Shown: positions 42,641 to 56,700 of the stretch, in pieces
Layout of the letters: each line of letters starts with the position of its first letter
How positions within the stretch are numbered: position 1 is the stretch's first letter
NCBI GenBank assembly: GCA_016748015.1
Contig: JAAOMT010000697.1
Coordinates: 887,152 to 951,151, forward strand
Length of the DNA: 64,000 nt
Direction of reading: 5' to 3'
Source: Geosiphon pyriformis
Taxonomy: Eukaryota; Glomeromycota; Glomeromycetes; Archaeosporales; Geosiphonaceae
Made by a program: the position numbers and the translations under genes
The notes under the pieces: generated by a model
Seen by the model: the letters and a program-made list of their open reading frames with translations, nothing else
What the model was told of the DNA's origin: nothing
The model's database searches: none

Positions 42641-44349
42641 TTAATTAATAATTTTAGTTTAAAATTATTTAATTATTAATTAATTATTACAAATTAATTT
42701 AATCAAAATTTATATTGAAAATCAATTTTTTTTTTTAATTTACTATTGTTTAAAATTTACAATTGTAATTAATATTTTAAAATTAATTAACTTTTAATTT
42801 TAATAATTAATTAATTAATTCCAAATTTAAACCAAAAATAATTCTTTTTTATTTTATTTTATTTTATTTTATATATTATTAAATAACCAACAATCAGAAA
42901 ATCAATATAAAAATCCTAATTACTGGTTTTAAACTCTAAATTATATTCAGAATCAAGAACAATATTAACATCAAATTTCATATCAACCAATAATATAGCA
43001 ATTTATATATGTAGATTACAGTCAAAATTTTTTGTAAAAAAATTGATTTTTACAGCAAAATAATTACATATTATTAAAAAAGAAATTTTTGTAAAAAGAC
43101 TAATTTTTATTGCAAAATAACTATACAAAATAATTAATACAAAATTGGTTATTTTATTATAAATCTAATAATATATACAGTTTAAAATATAAAAAAATAC
43201 TTTTAAAAAATAAATTAGCTTATTAAAAATTTATTAATTTTTATTAACAACAAAATAATATTAACAATATTAAAAAAAAAAAAAATCTTTAATAATAATA
43301 AATAATTTTTACTCTAATATTATTTTTAAAATTAAATTAATCTTAAATAATTATTTGTTTTATTTGCTATTTAGTTTTAAAATTCAATATAAAATTATTT
43401 TATGTAAATTTTGTTTTTAATGTTTTTTTGGTTATTGTTATTAAAATTTCTATTAATAATTTTTTTTTTAACTATATTTAAAATTTTAGTTTTTTGTAAT
43501 AGTTTTTTTTTATCTGTTATTGTATTTTATAATATTTTTGGTGTTTTTAGTATTATTATTTTAATTAAATTAAAATTTACTGGCTTATAACAATATATTA
43601 TTGTTTATTTTAAAAACTTTTTATTTGCTATTGCTATTTTTATTTATTAATTTGTGCTAATTAGAAAAAACAATATTAAAATTTTAATTAATTAATTAAA
43701 AAGAAATTATAATTTCAAAAAATATTTTTAAAACCAAATTAATCAATTTTTTTTGGTTGTATTGTCTTTAAAATTAGTAATTTAATTTTTTAAGTTAGTA
43801 ATTATATATGTTTTATCTTTTATTTTTTTATTTTTATTATTATTAATATTTTATTGTTGTAATTTTTAATTTTTTAAATACTTTAAGCTCAATTGTTTTA
43901 AAAACTAGAACTTTATATAAATATTAATATTATTAAAAATATTAAAGTTTAAAATATTTGGCTTTAAATTATTGTTTTTTATTTCCAAGTTTTTTTTTAA
44001 GTTTATTAATAACTATAAGTCTTTTAATTTATTTTTTATTAATACAAAATTATATACTAATGTTTTTTTTTGTTGTTTTTTTTTGTTGTTTTTGCTATTA
44101 ATTTTTAATTAAACTTAAATTAAAATTTTTAAAATATTAAAATTTTAATTTGGCTGTTTTAATTAAATTTGTTATTAAACTAATTAATTTTTGATTATTT
44201 AATTATTGTTCTCTTGATTAAAAATATGTGTAAGAATTTTAAAATTGAAAAAAATTTGATTATTATAATAAATATTATTAAAAATTATATTAATTTTTTG
44301 ATTGGTTTGTCTAAAAATTTTGTTGGTTTTAAAATTAAAATAAAATAAA
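42641..44349. other. AT-rich spacer between LINE-2 and LINE-3
   Basis: About 1.7 kb of nearly pure A/T, with ATTAATTAAT and poly-T/poly-A runs and no gene, tRNA or clear repeat unit. It separates the 5' end of LINE-2 from the poly(A) end of LINE-3. Confidence 0.6.
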
Positions 44350-44482
44350 ATTTTTTTTTTATTTGCTTATTGAGTGAGGTCCAAATACTATCTAGTGCTA
44401 TACATCAAAAAAATAATCTAAACTAGGCATGAATCATGTACTTTCTACATATAACTAGCCATTTGAACTGATCAGAACAACA

Positions 44483-47400
44483 CTATGCAACTATGTAAAC
44501 TGAAACCAGATCATTTATATCCAAAAAAAACAAACAGGGTTTGCGAAAGCCAAACCAAATATTAAAAGCATCAGTAATACCAAGCAATTTGACCACTCCA
44601 GCAGAAAATCTCAAAGTCAAACCAGAAACCGAAATAATAGCTGAACCATCAAAAAAAATTAACTCATTCCTCTCCATATAAGCTCAATATTTAGCACGAA
44701 CTGACCAAACATCTTCTCTAAAAACTAGACTAAGAGAACATACAAACTTGACAACCTCCAAACTAGCAATCTTAGGATCATAGAAGACAGAAACAGTCTT
44801 ATAATACCAACCACTAAAAACAAAACCCTTATAAAGAGCCATGAATACAGAGGAATCAAAACCACAGGACAACAGCAGTTGCAAAACACCAGAAGAAAAA
44901 TGAGATAAGCTGAAAACTGCTTTTTAGAAGTTTACATGAGATTCCAGTATTTGATGTCAAACAGATCCATTGATCCTATAAGAAAACACATGATCTGACA
45001 TTTCAACATTACCACAATATAAGCACAATACACTAAGATAAAGTCTACTATAAAAGTGCTTCCGTACAGCAACCAGCAGTCAATGATGCAAAGCTTTCAT
45101 AAAATATGTGTATGTATTAGCTGAAAGTTTGCTAGTAAAACCAGCAGCCATGTGCAAATCAGGATGCCACACCAAAGATGAACAAAGCCAATCAACTTTG
45201 GGAATCAAACTGCCCATCAAAAACTTGGAACCAGACCCAACCTTCCAGTGTACATAACAAACAGAATGATAGAATTGCCAGAAATAACACTACCATTAGC
45301 CACTATAAAATGTTCATCCAAGCAAGAAGGAAGACACCAACTAGAGAGAGAGGCAGTACTAGTAATCATGTCAGTATGTTTATTTCCTAAAAAGCCAGAA
45401 TGATCCTTTATCTTGTGCCAATTAATCTTTAAATTCTTACTACAAATGCCATTAACAATATGTTGACGCTTGACCCAGCACTTATTGCAAAAGTTAGGAC
45501 ACACCAGACCCAATTCCAACTTACAAGCATTCAAAGTAGATTGACTATCCGAAAACAAGTGAACAGAGTTAGATATGAGAACACACTCTAGAGCCAATGC
45601 AATAGTCTGTAATTCAGCCATAGTCAATGACATCAAACTAGATACACCAACTCCCAAATTTAAATTAATGTCCTCAAAAAAAGCAGCAGTGCCAGCTCTA
45701 CAGCCAACTGTGCTCAAATCCTTTAGAGACTCATTCATATACACAGATAAACTACCAAAACTAAACCAAGAAAGATGGTTGCAAATAGACACAAAATCAT
45801 TAGAGCCAAGAATGCTCCAATAGCCAATTCTACTCAAAATCAAGAGATGAGCAGAGGAAAGAGCTAAACTATTGAGAAATGCCACAGAAATCTTAAACCA
45901 ATCAGAAACAGGGCCACAGAGATCCAGCTTCTTTCACCACCTAAAAATACACCAGTCAAAGACAGCACCATGACAATCCTAAAGTTGATCCACAAAAACT
46001 ATACCATACCAATAGAGAGAAAGAAAAAACTTGAGAAATCTAGACTTGCTCAAAACAGTAAACATAAGAGTTCCATCATAAAACCAAAAAGAATTGGCCA
46101 AAAAGCCACCCAGGAACAGATTGCACTCAAAAAAATGTGAACCATGTTTACCAAAAAGTTATTTGAAGCACTGACATGCACACAGACAGGAGAACTCAAT
46201 AGATGAACAGGACACTAACACAAAACTTGTAAATCATGAAACCTGTGAGAAAACAAGTGACTTAAGACTTTACCAGAATTCACAAAATTAACTAGTGAAA
46301 CAACATTACTTTCAGACTAAACCTATAAGAAAGATTTCAAATCATAAAAAGAAGGATGGTGAATTGTGTCACTAGGAAAGTTGAGCAGTAGACCAGATTT
46401 AAGCTTTAAGCTTTTGCAAATCAGAGCATCTCACTTGTTGCACATACCAACAGAGATAAAGCTGAATTACATTCTATAACTAACTATAGAATGGAGAACT
46501 GCTAATACCAAATACAAGAGCTGTTTATCCAAGATAGCTTTTTTTAGAACCAGATTGGTGAAAAAACAAACATCTGAATTTGCTTTAGCCAAACTAGACT
46601 TCGAAAGACCCTCAGTTGAGAGAAAAATACTTAAATACCAATGAGATTCATCTTTTTTGGCAATGGAGATCGGTGATCCACTAATGGAAAGAGAAAGATT
46701 ATTGGCTTTGCTGTTAATAGGAATGACTACTGTCTTGTCATTATTAATAGAAATGTTATTAATCCAAAAGAAATTGTTAGCAATATCAAGAATATGTTAA
46801 GTAGCTCTCAGACTGCTACCAATTCAAATTGTATCATCAACAAAAGTGCCAGCAGCAAAAAAAAAAGAAAGCCCAGCCTGAGTCTTAGCATAACCACTTT
46901 TGGAAATAAAATGAGAATTCAATCTATATCCACATATACTCTTCTGATGCTTGATTTCACACAATAAAGGGTCATAAAATATGTACTACAGAAGAGAAGA
47001 AAACACCTCTTCTTGGTTCAAACTGTTATGTACACAATAACTACTTGTCAAACCAAAATCTGTCATAACTCTATTGGTGTGATTTCTATAAATACCACCA
47101 AAAAAATGAATGAACTTGCTGCATATTTTAATCCTAACCAAACTTTTCTCAAGATGCTTCCAGCCAACCAAATTGTATGCTTTCCGCATGTCTTACAAAA
47201 CCAGTCAAAGCTTCTGGTTCTTTTTCAAAGCATTCTCAATAACTAAACCAATAGCAAAAATAGGAAACTGAGTCAACGTACCCTTCAAAACCAAAAAATT
47301 GTCCTCATAAAAAACATCAAAAGTGCTGCATGCCACAGAAATCCTGTCAGAGAGAATCTTGGAAAGAATCTTACAAGTCATCTCAATTAAAGCAATAGGA

Positions 47401-49146
47401 TGGGTATTCATTAGAATATCTTTTTACTCATATGATTTGGAAATTATTAAGACCCAAGCCTCTTTCCAAGAGCTAAGCACTAATTCACCAGACAACAAGA
47501 ATTCATAAGCACCAAAAGCATATCTAAGACCAACTTATTACAATACTTTCAAAGCTCATTTGATACATCTAAGAGACCAGCAGCTTTGCCATTAAGCAGA
47601 TCAAAAACCACCTCAACCAACTTATTAAATTCAATTGAACCCATAACACCAGAAAAAGCTTCATCAAAAACATATTTCAATGGTTGATATTGGCAGTGCC
47701 ATTCACCAGAGATATTATTCACCACTTTGCACTTCCTAATCCAACTTTTCATAATCACATTTATCTTAGACTTAACCAAATTAGGTTGCAGAATTAGTTT
47801 GTTATTAACTACTAGATGATCAAGTACCACTTTGTAAAAAAGACATTCTAGCACACTTCTGATTGTATGACTTTTATTAACTTTGAAGCTTTCCATCTTT
47901 CTATCAATAGCTAATCTGATGTTTGCCTTCTTAGCCCTCAGAGATTCAGCAAGCTTGGTGGCAGGATAAGACTTTCTAGCATCAAAGAAAACAGAATGGA
48001 CATGATTAAATCCAGCACCAGAGTTTACAATATTCTAAATAACTGAAGCCTTAACATTGTTCAAAAAAATCTAGCACCTCATAAAAAAATCAAAATTCAC
48101 AATACTTTTCTCATGAAAAACCCTGACAATTCTAGAAACCAAGAGCTCTAACTTGTAAAATCTCAAAGATTCTTTGGTGAAAACATCATCAAAGTCTTTG
48201 AACCATTTCTTTTTAAACACCTTATTAGCTGAAAAAACCATTATCTTGTGAACAATATCCCATATCACATCCAAATCTGAAAATTTTGCAGAGATGGCAA
48301 ACTCATTTGAGAACATCGCAGTATTGGCTAATGTAGCACCTTTGAAATTGTTCCATTTATCCTTATTAGCACCTTTGAACTCAAACTTCCACTGATTCTT
48401 ATTCACTTGCTTGTAAAGAGAATTTAACCACATATCTAAAAGTCCACCCAAATTCACAGACACAAAAACAGCCCAATAATCAGTATCAAAAAATTCATCA
48501 ACATCAGACACCTCACAATCCACCACAGCATTGACCAAGTTTGAAAAAATGAACAAGAAATTGATAGTCATAGCCATGTCCCAAGAGTTAACCCAAGTGG
48601 ACATTTTGACATAAGAACTTCCACTCAAGAAATTGACCAAACCAAGATCTAGACACTTTTATAACTAGCACATCTTTGGAAGCCATTTTCATTAAAGTTG
48701 CCACTTAAAACCACAAACAAGAATTCATTGACTGCTTTTGCTATCACAAAATTGATATCATTAACCTAAGAAAAATAAACAGCCAGGAACACTCTAGCAT
48801 AAAGCCCCAAAATTAACACAAAAAGTTTATTTTTGAATAACAGCTTGACTGAAAGAAGCCAACCAGGCACCTCAAAAATCTTACAAACATAACAAGCTAG
48901 AGAAGTGTTTATAATAATTACGATTCCAGCACCAAGAAAACTCTTGTCCAACCCAGATGAAAAAATTCTGACTCCATCAAACTTATCCCTAATTCAAGGC
49001 TTATTGTCAGACTTCAGCTTTGTTTCTGTAATTATTGAAACCAAATTCCCAGAATCTCTATGCCAATGGATAATGTCCTTCTGCTTGGCAGAGACATTGA
49101 TACCTTGAACATTACACATTACAAATTTCCACATGAAGTCACTCAT
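44483..49146 (-). pseudogene. LINE-3 ORF2: endonuclease, RT, RNase H, zinc knuckle
   Basis: Begins MSDF, then CNVQGIN (endonuclease motif) at the ATGA overlap. Endonuclease continues to about 48071-48640 (189 aa; TDYWAVFV). RT: HPIALIEMTCKILSKILSDRI near 47350, KAYNLVGW near 47175, FVDD at plus-strand 46833-46844, intact, followed by Trp-to-TGA. RNase H: 45217-45885 (222 aa) with YMNES (Asp to Asn), MAELQTIAL, FSDSQSTLNA and GNKHTD. C-terminal knuckle CLYCGN then DHVFSY (last Cys to Tyr) near 45010. Ends VSVYIVA, TAG at 44483. Confidence 0.85.
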
Positions 49147-51107
49147 TGGAGAGTAAGAAAATTTTATGAATTCAAACTAGAGCACAAACAATCCAATCTT
49201 TCTAAAACAGATTCAACTGACACCTCCAAAGCCACCATCTTGGATTCTAATCCACCCACCTTGGTGGTCAAAACTTTAGCAGCACTTAAACTGAGATCAG
49301 CAATTGAGTCTGCAACAATAACTACAAGCAAGAGAGGAGGAGATGCCAGTGTATTATTCAAAGCCATTTTTGAGTCCAAATTAGATGTAACAGATATAAG
49401 GACAACCAGAGGAAAGACATAAGATTTGAATATTAGAGGCACCAATTCCACAAAATTCAATTTTTTCATAATAACCAAAACTTGATCTGTCAAAAGCTCT
49501 AAAAAGTGTTACAAAAAAGCCAATCAATCAACCAAATAGGAATCACCAAGGGAATTAGAAACCAACGAGACATGTTTTGCACTTGAAAATAAACCAGTAC
49601 CAAGAAGATTTGATGAAACCATACAAGAGAAAGAACCACCAGCAACCTGGGTCCAAGTTTTTCTACTGAAAAAAACTGGGCATACAATTGGCACCTGTTT
49701 TTTCTTATATATGTTGACCAAACAGACCCAATTCTGAAGAGTCACTACCCACTTATCATAAGCACCAGAATTCCCACCCAATAAACACCCTGTAGAGATA
49801 TGACCAAACTGTTTACAATAAGCACAATGGGCCAAAGAAAGACCAGTCCAGTACAAATTCACACTTTTAAACACCAGAGTAGAACCAATAGCAGCCAATT
49901 TAGACACCTCATCAACAAAACACACAATCACACATCTATTACACACATATGAACTGAGATTACAGCCAATAAAACAAGTCTTCCTATCATATGATTCCAA
50001 CAAATCAGAAAAATCATGAGCCATCATACCAACTGGAAGAGTATAAAGCAATACTTGATGTAGATCTCTGGAAATCTACAATTATTTATTATTAATGGCT
50101 TTTGTCACATGAACAGAATTCTTTTTTATAAAAACAAACCATCTAGCTGCAACCAAATCAGCTATTTCAAATGACTCAAACTCCACTAAAGCTTTCTGCC
50201 ACAGACCAATCAATTGCATCTTGATTGATACAATCTTGCCAAATTTGGAAAAAACAGATTCTACAGCTGATTTAAAAAGATCAACTAGAATCTTCTTGAC
50301 AACAATTTCCCGATCTGAATGATTGCTTGGCTTCCTAACATCATTGTTTACCAAAATTTTTTCACAGATTGCCATTTTTTTAGTCTTATTTAAGCTCAAT
50401 TCTGAAGTAAATGATGATCTAATAATTCCAGAGAATTTTGAGAAAGCAGAAACTCCTTCAAAACCATCAACTTGATAAAAATTTTTTTTTATTGAAATCA
50501 ACTTGTCACTAACAGATTTGCCTAAAATAGCTGAAAGCTCAACATCTAATGTGAACAATTTTACTGGCTTAAAGCTCCTCTTTTCCAGAACATGTGACTT
50601 GACACTCAGTATCTAATTGGAACCTTGAAACTTGGGAGACTGGAGCTCTAAAATGTTGTTGATGTCACTCATATCATTGAAAGAAGGTTTTTTTGGCAGT
50701 TGTCTCAGAACATACATCCTTATTTGTGTCTTTCTCAGAGTCATATCATCTACCATATCATTAACTTCGGAATTGTTGGAGTCCATGTAACTCATTTCTT
50801 TTGCCACTATATTGTTTATGTTTTTCAAGTCAGACACCCCACTAACACTAGCATCCTCACTCTCTACTTTGCTACCCCATAACACCTTGCATTCTAAATT
50901 GCCAGTTTATAAAACATTGCCAGAAACAGGACCAGCCAATGAATTCACCACACCACCAATCATACCAGGATTCTTAAATTTCTTGTACAAAGGGCTGTGA
51001 GAGTATATGCTCTTAATGCATGCTTTCTTTTTACTATTAGACTGGAATTCCAACCCAGCTGAAATGGAACTAGAACCACCAGCAGAAAAGCTTACTGGTT
51101 TTATCAC
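49143..51107 (-). pseudogene. LINE-3 ORF1: RRM-like and CCHC protein
   Basis: Starts with ATG at 51107. Pieces: 50907-51107 (66 aa, basic SNSKKK), 50613-50885, 50082-50558 (158 aa, RRM-like with VFSKFGKIVSIKMQL then ALVEFESFE), 49524-50051 (175 aa; zinc knuckle CAYCKQFGHISTGC), 49164-49493. The terminal stop would be the TGA in the ATGA at 49143-49146; an earlier TAA lies a few codons before. Binds element RNA in the family. Confidence 0.8.
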
Positions 51108-51245
51108 AATAAAAAAAAGAAAGTTGGAAGAAATAATTAAAAAAAAACAAAGGGAAAAAGGAAAAGAACTAAATAAAACTTTGACAAAATTTTGTTCTCA
51201 TTGTGGTTAGAAGATTGACAAGAGAAAAAAAATTTTATACATATT

Positions 51246-51639
51246 TAATTAAAAAGATAAAAATAATATTAATATTATTAAAATATTTTTATTAAATAAT
51301 ATTATTATTAATTATATAGTATTATTATAATAAATATATTTTCATAATATTAAATATAGTATTAAAAAAATCAAATTGTTTTTAAGTAAGTTTATTTTTG
51401 ATAATAAAAATTTAAATAGTTTTATAAACAAATTTTATAAGCTAAATTTACTTTTAATTTTTTTATTTCAGTTTAGCCTGTATATTAACTAATCTAAATA
51501 ATTAATTACATATAAAAAACACATAATTTATATTTAACCAAATTATTAATATTTATTTAATTGATAATTTAATTTATAATATACAAATATAATTAAAATA
51601 TATAATATTAAAATTTTATTAAAAAATATTTTAGATATA
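51246..51639. other. AT-rich spacer between the head-to-head LINEs
   Basis: About 390 bp of A/T-rich sequence at the centre of the inverted arrangement of LINE-3 and LINE-4. No gene seen. The arms stop being similar near 51245 and 51640. Confidence 0.6.
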
Positions 51640-51775
51640 TTATAATACAAAAAATCTTTCTCTTGTTGATCCTCTGACCATGATGAAAATGATATTTTAT
51701 AGAAGTTTTAATTAGTCCTATTTCTTTTTTTCCTTGTTTTTTTTTAATTATTTTTTCTGATTTTCTTTCTTTTGT

Positions 51776-53737
51776 TGCAATAGAACTGGTAGACTCTTCT
51801 GCTGGTGGTTTTAGTTCCATTTTGGCTGGGTTGGGGACCCAGTTTAATAATAAAAAGAAAGTGCACATTGAAAATATATACTCTTGTGGCCTTTGTACAA
51901 GAAATCTAAGAATTTCAGTATATCTGATAGTGTAGTGAATTCATTGACTGGTCTTGTTCCTGGCAATGTTTTACAAGCTGGCAATTTGAAGTGCAAGGTG
52001 TTTTGGGGTAGCAAAGTAGAGAACAAGGATGCTAGTGTTAATAAGGTGTCTAACTTGAAAAACATGGCCAACTTGGTGACAAAGAAAACAAATTATGTGA
52101 GTTCTAACAATTCTAAATCTAATGATATGGTGGATAATACAACTTCAAGAAAAACATGGACAAGAACATATGTTTTGGGACAACCACCAAGGAAACCTTC
52201 TTTCAATAATATAAGTGATATTAATAACGTTTTAAAGCTCCAGTCTTCCAAGTTTCAAGGTTCCAATCAGTTGCCAAGTACCAAGTCACATGTTCTGGAA
52301 AAAAGGAGCTTCGAGCCAGTAAAATTGTTTGCATTGGATGTTGAATTGTCTGCCATGCCTGAAAAAACAAATGGTGATAAGTTGATTGCAATTAAAAAAA
52401 TTTTTTATCAAATTGATGGTTTTGGAGGGGCATCAACTTTTTCAAAATTCCCAGGGATCATCAAAGCTTCATTTACATTTGAGTTTAATATGAAAAAAGC
52501 AAAAGAATTGACAATCTGTGAGAAAATTATTGTCAATAATAATCTGAAAAAGGTAAACAGCCATTCAAATCAGGAGATGATTGTCAAGGAGATCCCAATG
52601 GATCTTCCCAAATCAGCAATTAAATCAGTGTTCTCTAAATTTGGTTAGGTGATTTCAATTAGGATACAACTGATTAGGCTTTGGCAAAAAGCTTTTGTGA
52701 AATTTAAGTCATCAGATGTGGCTAGCTCAGTTGTTTTTAAATGATCAGTTCTCATGAGTAAAGATTCTGTTTGTGTTGCATTGGTATTAAATGACAAAGA
52801 GTCATGAGTGGCCAGAGATCATCATCGGGCTTTGTTGTATACACTTCCAATTAGCACCACTGCTCATAATTTGTTGGGTCTAGTGAATTCTTATGGTGGA
52901 AAAACCTGTTTTATTGGCTGTAATCCTGGTTTATATGCTCATGATAGATGTGCAATAGTCTGTTTTGATAATGAGACATCCAAATTGACTGCTATTAATT
53001 CTGTTTTGGTTTATAAGGATGTGAATTTGTAATGGGCTGGTCTTTTCTTGGTCTGTTGTGCCAAGTGTAAACATTTTGGACATATTTCTGATGTGTGTTC
53101 AGTTGGTGGGAATTCTGAAATTCATGGTAAATAGGTGGTGTCTTTTTAGGATCAAGTCTGTTTGGCTAATATTTATAAGAAAAAGCAGACTTCAGTTGCC
53201 CATCCAATGTTTTTTGGTGGAAAAACTTGGACTCAGATTGTAGGTAGCTCTTCTTTTCATGTGGCCTCATCAGTTTCTTCTGGTGTGAATTCACTTTTAA
53301 GCACGAAACCTTTGGTGTCATCTTTTAACTCTCTTAATAATTCTGGTTTAGCCAACTGTTTGGCTTCTTTGGAGCACTTCTTGAAGCTTTTGTCAAATCA
53401 GGTTTCAGATATTTTAAAAAAATTGAGCCTTGTAAATTTAATGTTGATGTTATTGCCACCTTGTGTTTCTCCTCCTCTTGTTGCTTTTCTCTTGAATTTA
53501 GCTTTGAATTTGGATATGGCTATAGATAGTGTGGTGGTGCCCTCTTCTTTTTTTCTCTTGTTGGTCAATAATACTACCCCCAAACTGAGTTTGAGTAGTT
53601 CAAAGGTGCTTACTACCAAGGTAGGTGGTTTGGAATCAAAGATAATGACTTTAAAGGTTTCAGTCAGTTCAGTTTTGGTAAAATTGAACTCTCTGTATTC
53701 TGGTTTGGGTTCATTAGCTTCTTATCCATCTCAATGA
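51776..53737 (+). pseudogene. LINE-4 ORF1: RRM-like and CCHC protein
   Basis: N-terminus near 51776 in one frame (SSAGG, then FNNKKK), then a frameshift to 51884-52648 (254 aa), ending at the start of the RRM-like region (VFSKFG then TAG). Continues broken: zinc knuckle CAKCKHFGHISDVC at about 53061-53102, then 53162-53737 (191 aa), with a hydrophobic and Ser-rich stretch and the final SYPSQ. The stop TGA (53735-53737) overlaps the ORF2 start. Confidence 0.8.
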
Positions 53738-56700
53738 TTAGTCTAGTTTGGAAAATTGCTACTTGCAATGTTTGGGGTATAAATAATTCTGCAAAACAGG
53801 AGGATATTGTTCATTGGCACAGAAATATGGGCAATTTGATTTTAATTATTACCGAGACCAAGTTATGAAGTAAGATTCATCTGTAAATTGCTAATAGATT
53901 TGATAGTATCTGAGTTTTTACTTCTGGTATAGACTCTGAGAACTTAGGTTCTGGAGTTGCCATTATTATGGACATTTCTCTGGCTCATCATATGTGTAAA
54001 ATTTTTGAGATTCCTGGTCAGCTCTTCTCTATCAGGCTACTGTTCAAAAACAAACTTTCTGTTTCAATTTTGGGGCTTTATGCTGGTGCTTCTTTGTCAG
54101 TTCAGTTCTTCTAAGCTGATGAGATCAACTCTATAATTGCTAAAGCTGTAAATGAATCTTTTTTTATTGTTCTGAGTGGTGACTTCAATGAAGATGGTTC
54201 TCATAAATATGCTAGTTTCAAAAAATGCCTAAATCTTGGTTTGGTCAACTTTTTTGATAGAAGTTCTTTTGTTAAGACTCCTATTTGGGCCAACTCTCAT
54301 GGTATAGTTAAAATGATTGACTTTCTGTTTGTTTTCTTAAACTTGGTCAATGCTGTAGTAGATCACAATGTGTGTAGTATTGGGGAATTTTTTGATACTG
54401 ATTATTGGATTGTTTCTATGTCTGTGGATTTGGGTGAACTTTTGAATGTGTGGTTGAACTCTCTTTGCAAGCAAGTGAATAGGAATCAGTGGAAGTTTGA
54501 TCTCAAGAATGCTAATGTTAATAAGTAGGAAAATTTTAAAAATGTCATGTTGGCCAATGCTGAGATGTTCTCTAATAAGTTTACTACCACTGTCAAGCTC
54601 TTGAATCTGAATGCCATGTGAGATGTTTTACATAGGATAATAACTCTTTTGGCAAATGAGATATTTAGGAAGAAGTGGCTCAAGAGTTTTGACAGTGTGT
54701 TCACCAAAGTTTTTTCGAAGTTTCACAGGTTGGAGCTTTTGGTTTTAAAAATTATTAAGGCCTCTCATGAGAAAAGTAGTGTTAGTTTTGTTTTCTTTAT
54801 GAAGTGCTAGGACTCTCTAAACAGTATCAAGGCCTTGGTTGTTCAGGATTTCATCAACTCTGGTGCAAACTCTAATCATGTTTATTCTGCTCTCTTTGGC
54901 ATAAGGAAATCATATCATGTGTTCAAGTTTACTGAATCTTTGGCAGCTAAAAAAGCAAACATTAGATCTGCTATAAATAGGAAGATGGAAAGCTTTGAGA
55001 TGAATAAGAGTCATACTATTAGGAGTGTTCTGGAGCATTCTTTCTGCAAAGTGGTTCTAGACCATCTAATTGTTGATGACAAGCTTATTTTGGAGCCTGA
55101 TTCAGTTAGATCTAAGATGAATGTTATTATGAAAGGATAGACCAGGAAGCATGGTGTAGTTGCTAATGTCTCTGATGTTTGGTCTCATTAATATTGGCTG
55201 TTGGATTATGTTTTTAATAAGATTTTTTCTGGTGTTATGTGTTTAGTTGAGTTTAATAAGCTGCTTGATGTGATTTTCGATCTGCCTAATGGCAAAGCTG
55301 CTGGTCTCTTGGGTATCACAAATGAGCTTTGGAAACATTGTAACAAGTCAATTTTGGATATGCTTTTGGTACTTTTAAACTTGTGTCTTTTTTGCAAATT
55401 GGTGCCCAGATCTTGAAAAAAGACTTGGATCTTGATGATTCTTAAACCATATGAGTGGGAGGGTGTTTTCACAAATACTCATCCTATTGCTTTAATTAAG
55501 ACAGCTTATAAGATTCTTTCTAAGATACTCTTTGATAGGATTTCTTTGGTATGCAGCACTTTTAGCATTTTTCGTGGTGACAATTTTTTGGTTTTAAAAG
55601 GCATGATGATTCAGTCTCTTATTTTTGCAGTTGGATCAGTGGTTGAAGATGCGTTGAAAAAGAATCGAAAGCTCTGGCTGGTTTTGTAGGATATATAGAA
55701 AGCATACGATTCAGTCAGCTGAGAACATTTTGAGAAAAGTTTGGTTAGGATCAAGATGTGCGGCAAGTTCATTCAGTTTTTCAGTAGTATTTATAGAGAT
55801 TGTACTAACAGGGTGATAACAAATTTTGGGTTGATGGATGGTTATCGTGTACATAATGGTTTGGACCAAGGAAAAGTCTTCTCTCCTTTTCTGTGGCATA
55901 TATTTTATGATCCTTTGTTATGCAAAGTTAAGAGACAGGAAAGCATGTGTGGTTATAGATTAAGTTTCCATTTTATTTCAAGAAATGGTCATACTGAGTT
56001 CTGAACTGGGCTCTCTTCTTTTTTTGCTGCTAGCACTTTTGTTGATAATACAATTTAAGTTAGCTGTAGTCAAACAACTACTCAACATATTCTTAATGTT
56101 GCAAGTGAGTTTTTTCGGATAAATAATATTTCTATCAATAATGACAAAACAGTGGCCATTCCTATCAATAGCAGAGTCAGCATTCTTTCTCTTTCCATTA
56201 GTGGCTCACCAATCTCCATTGCCAAAAAGGGTAAATCTCATTAATACTTGGGTATTTTTCTTTCAACTGAAGGTTTCTCAAAGCCTAATTTGGTGAAGAC
56301 AAATTTGGACATTCATTTTTTTACCAATCTGGTCTTGAAAAAAGCTGTTTCAGATAAGCAGTTCTTATATTTGGTATCAGCAGTTCTTCATCCTATAGTT
56401 AGTTATAGAATGCAGTTCAGCTTTGTTCCTATTGGTATGTGCGGCAAGTGGGATGTTTTGATTTGTAAGGACTTGAAGTTCAAATCCAGCTTACTTCTCG
56501 ATTTTTTTAGTGATATTATCCATCATCCTTTCTTTTATGGTTTAAAGTCTTTTGTTCAGATTCAGTCTGAGAGCAAAATGGTCTTTTTTATTAGTTTTGC
56601 AAACTCTGATAGCATCCTGGGTTGTTTGTTTTCTCACAGGTCTCATAACTTGCAAGTTCTGTGCTGGCACTCTGTTTATCCATTGAGTTCTCCTGTGCAT

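Larger units (their letters stand above)
44350..51245 (-). mobile_element. LINE-3 (full-length, decayed)
   Basis: Minus strand, about 6.9 kb: 3' end with an A run (T run about 44351-44360), ORF2 44483-49146, ORF1 49143-51107, 5' leader to about 51245. Retains the RT site FVDD. Closest relative in the window is LINE-4 (shared ORF1 N-terminus, different from LINE-1 and LINE-2). Confidence 0.85.
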
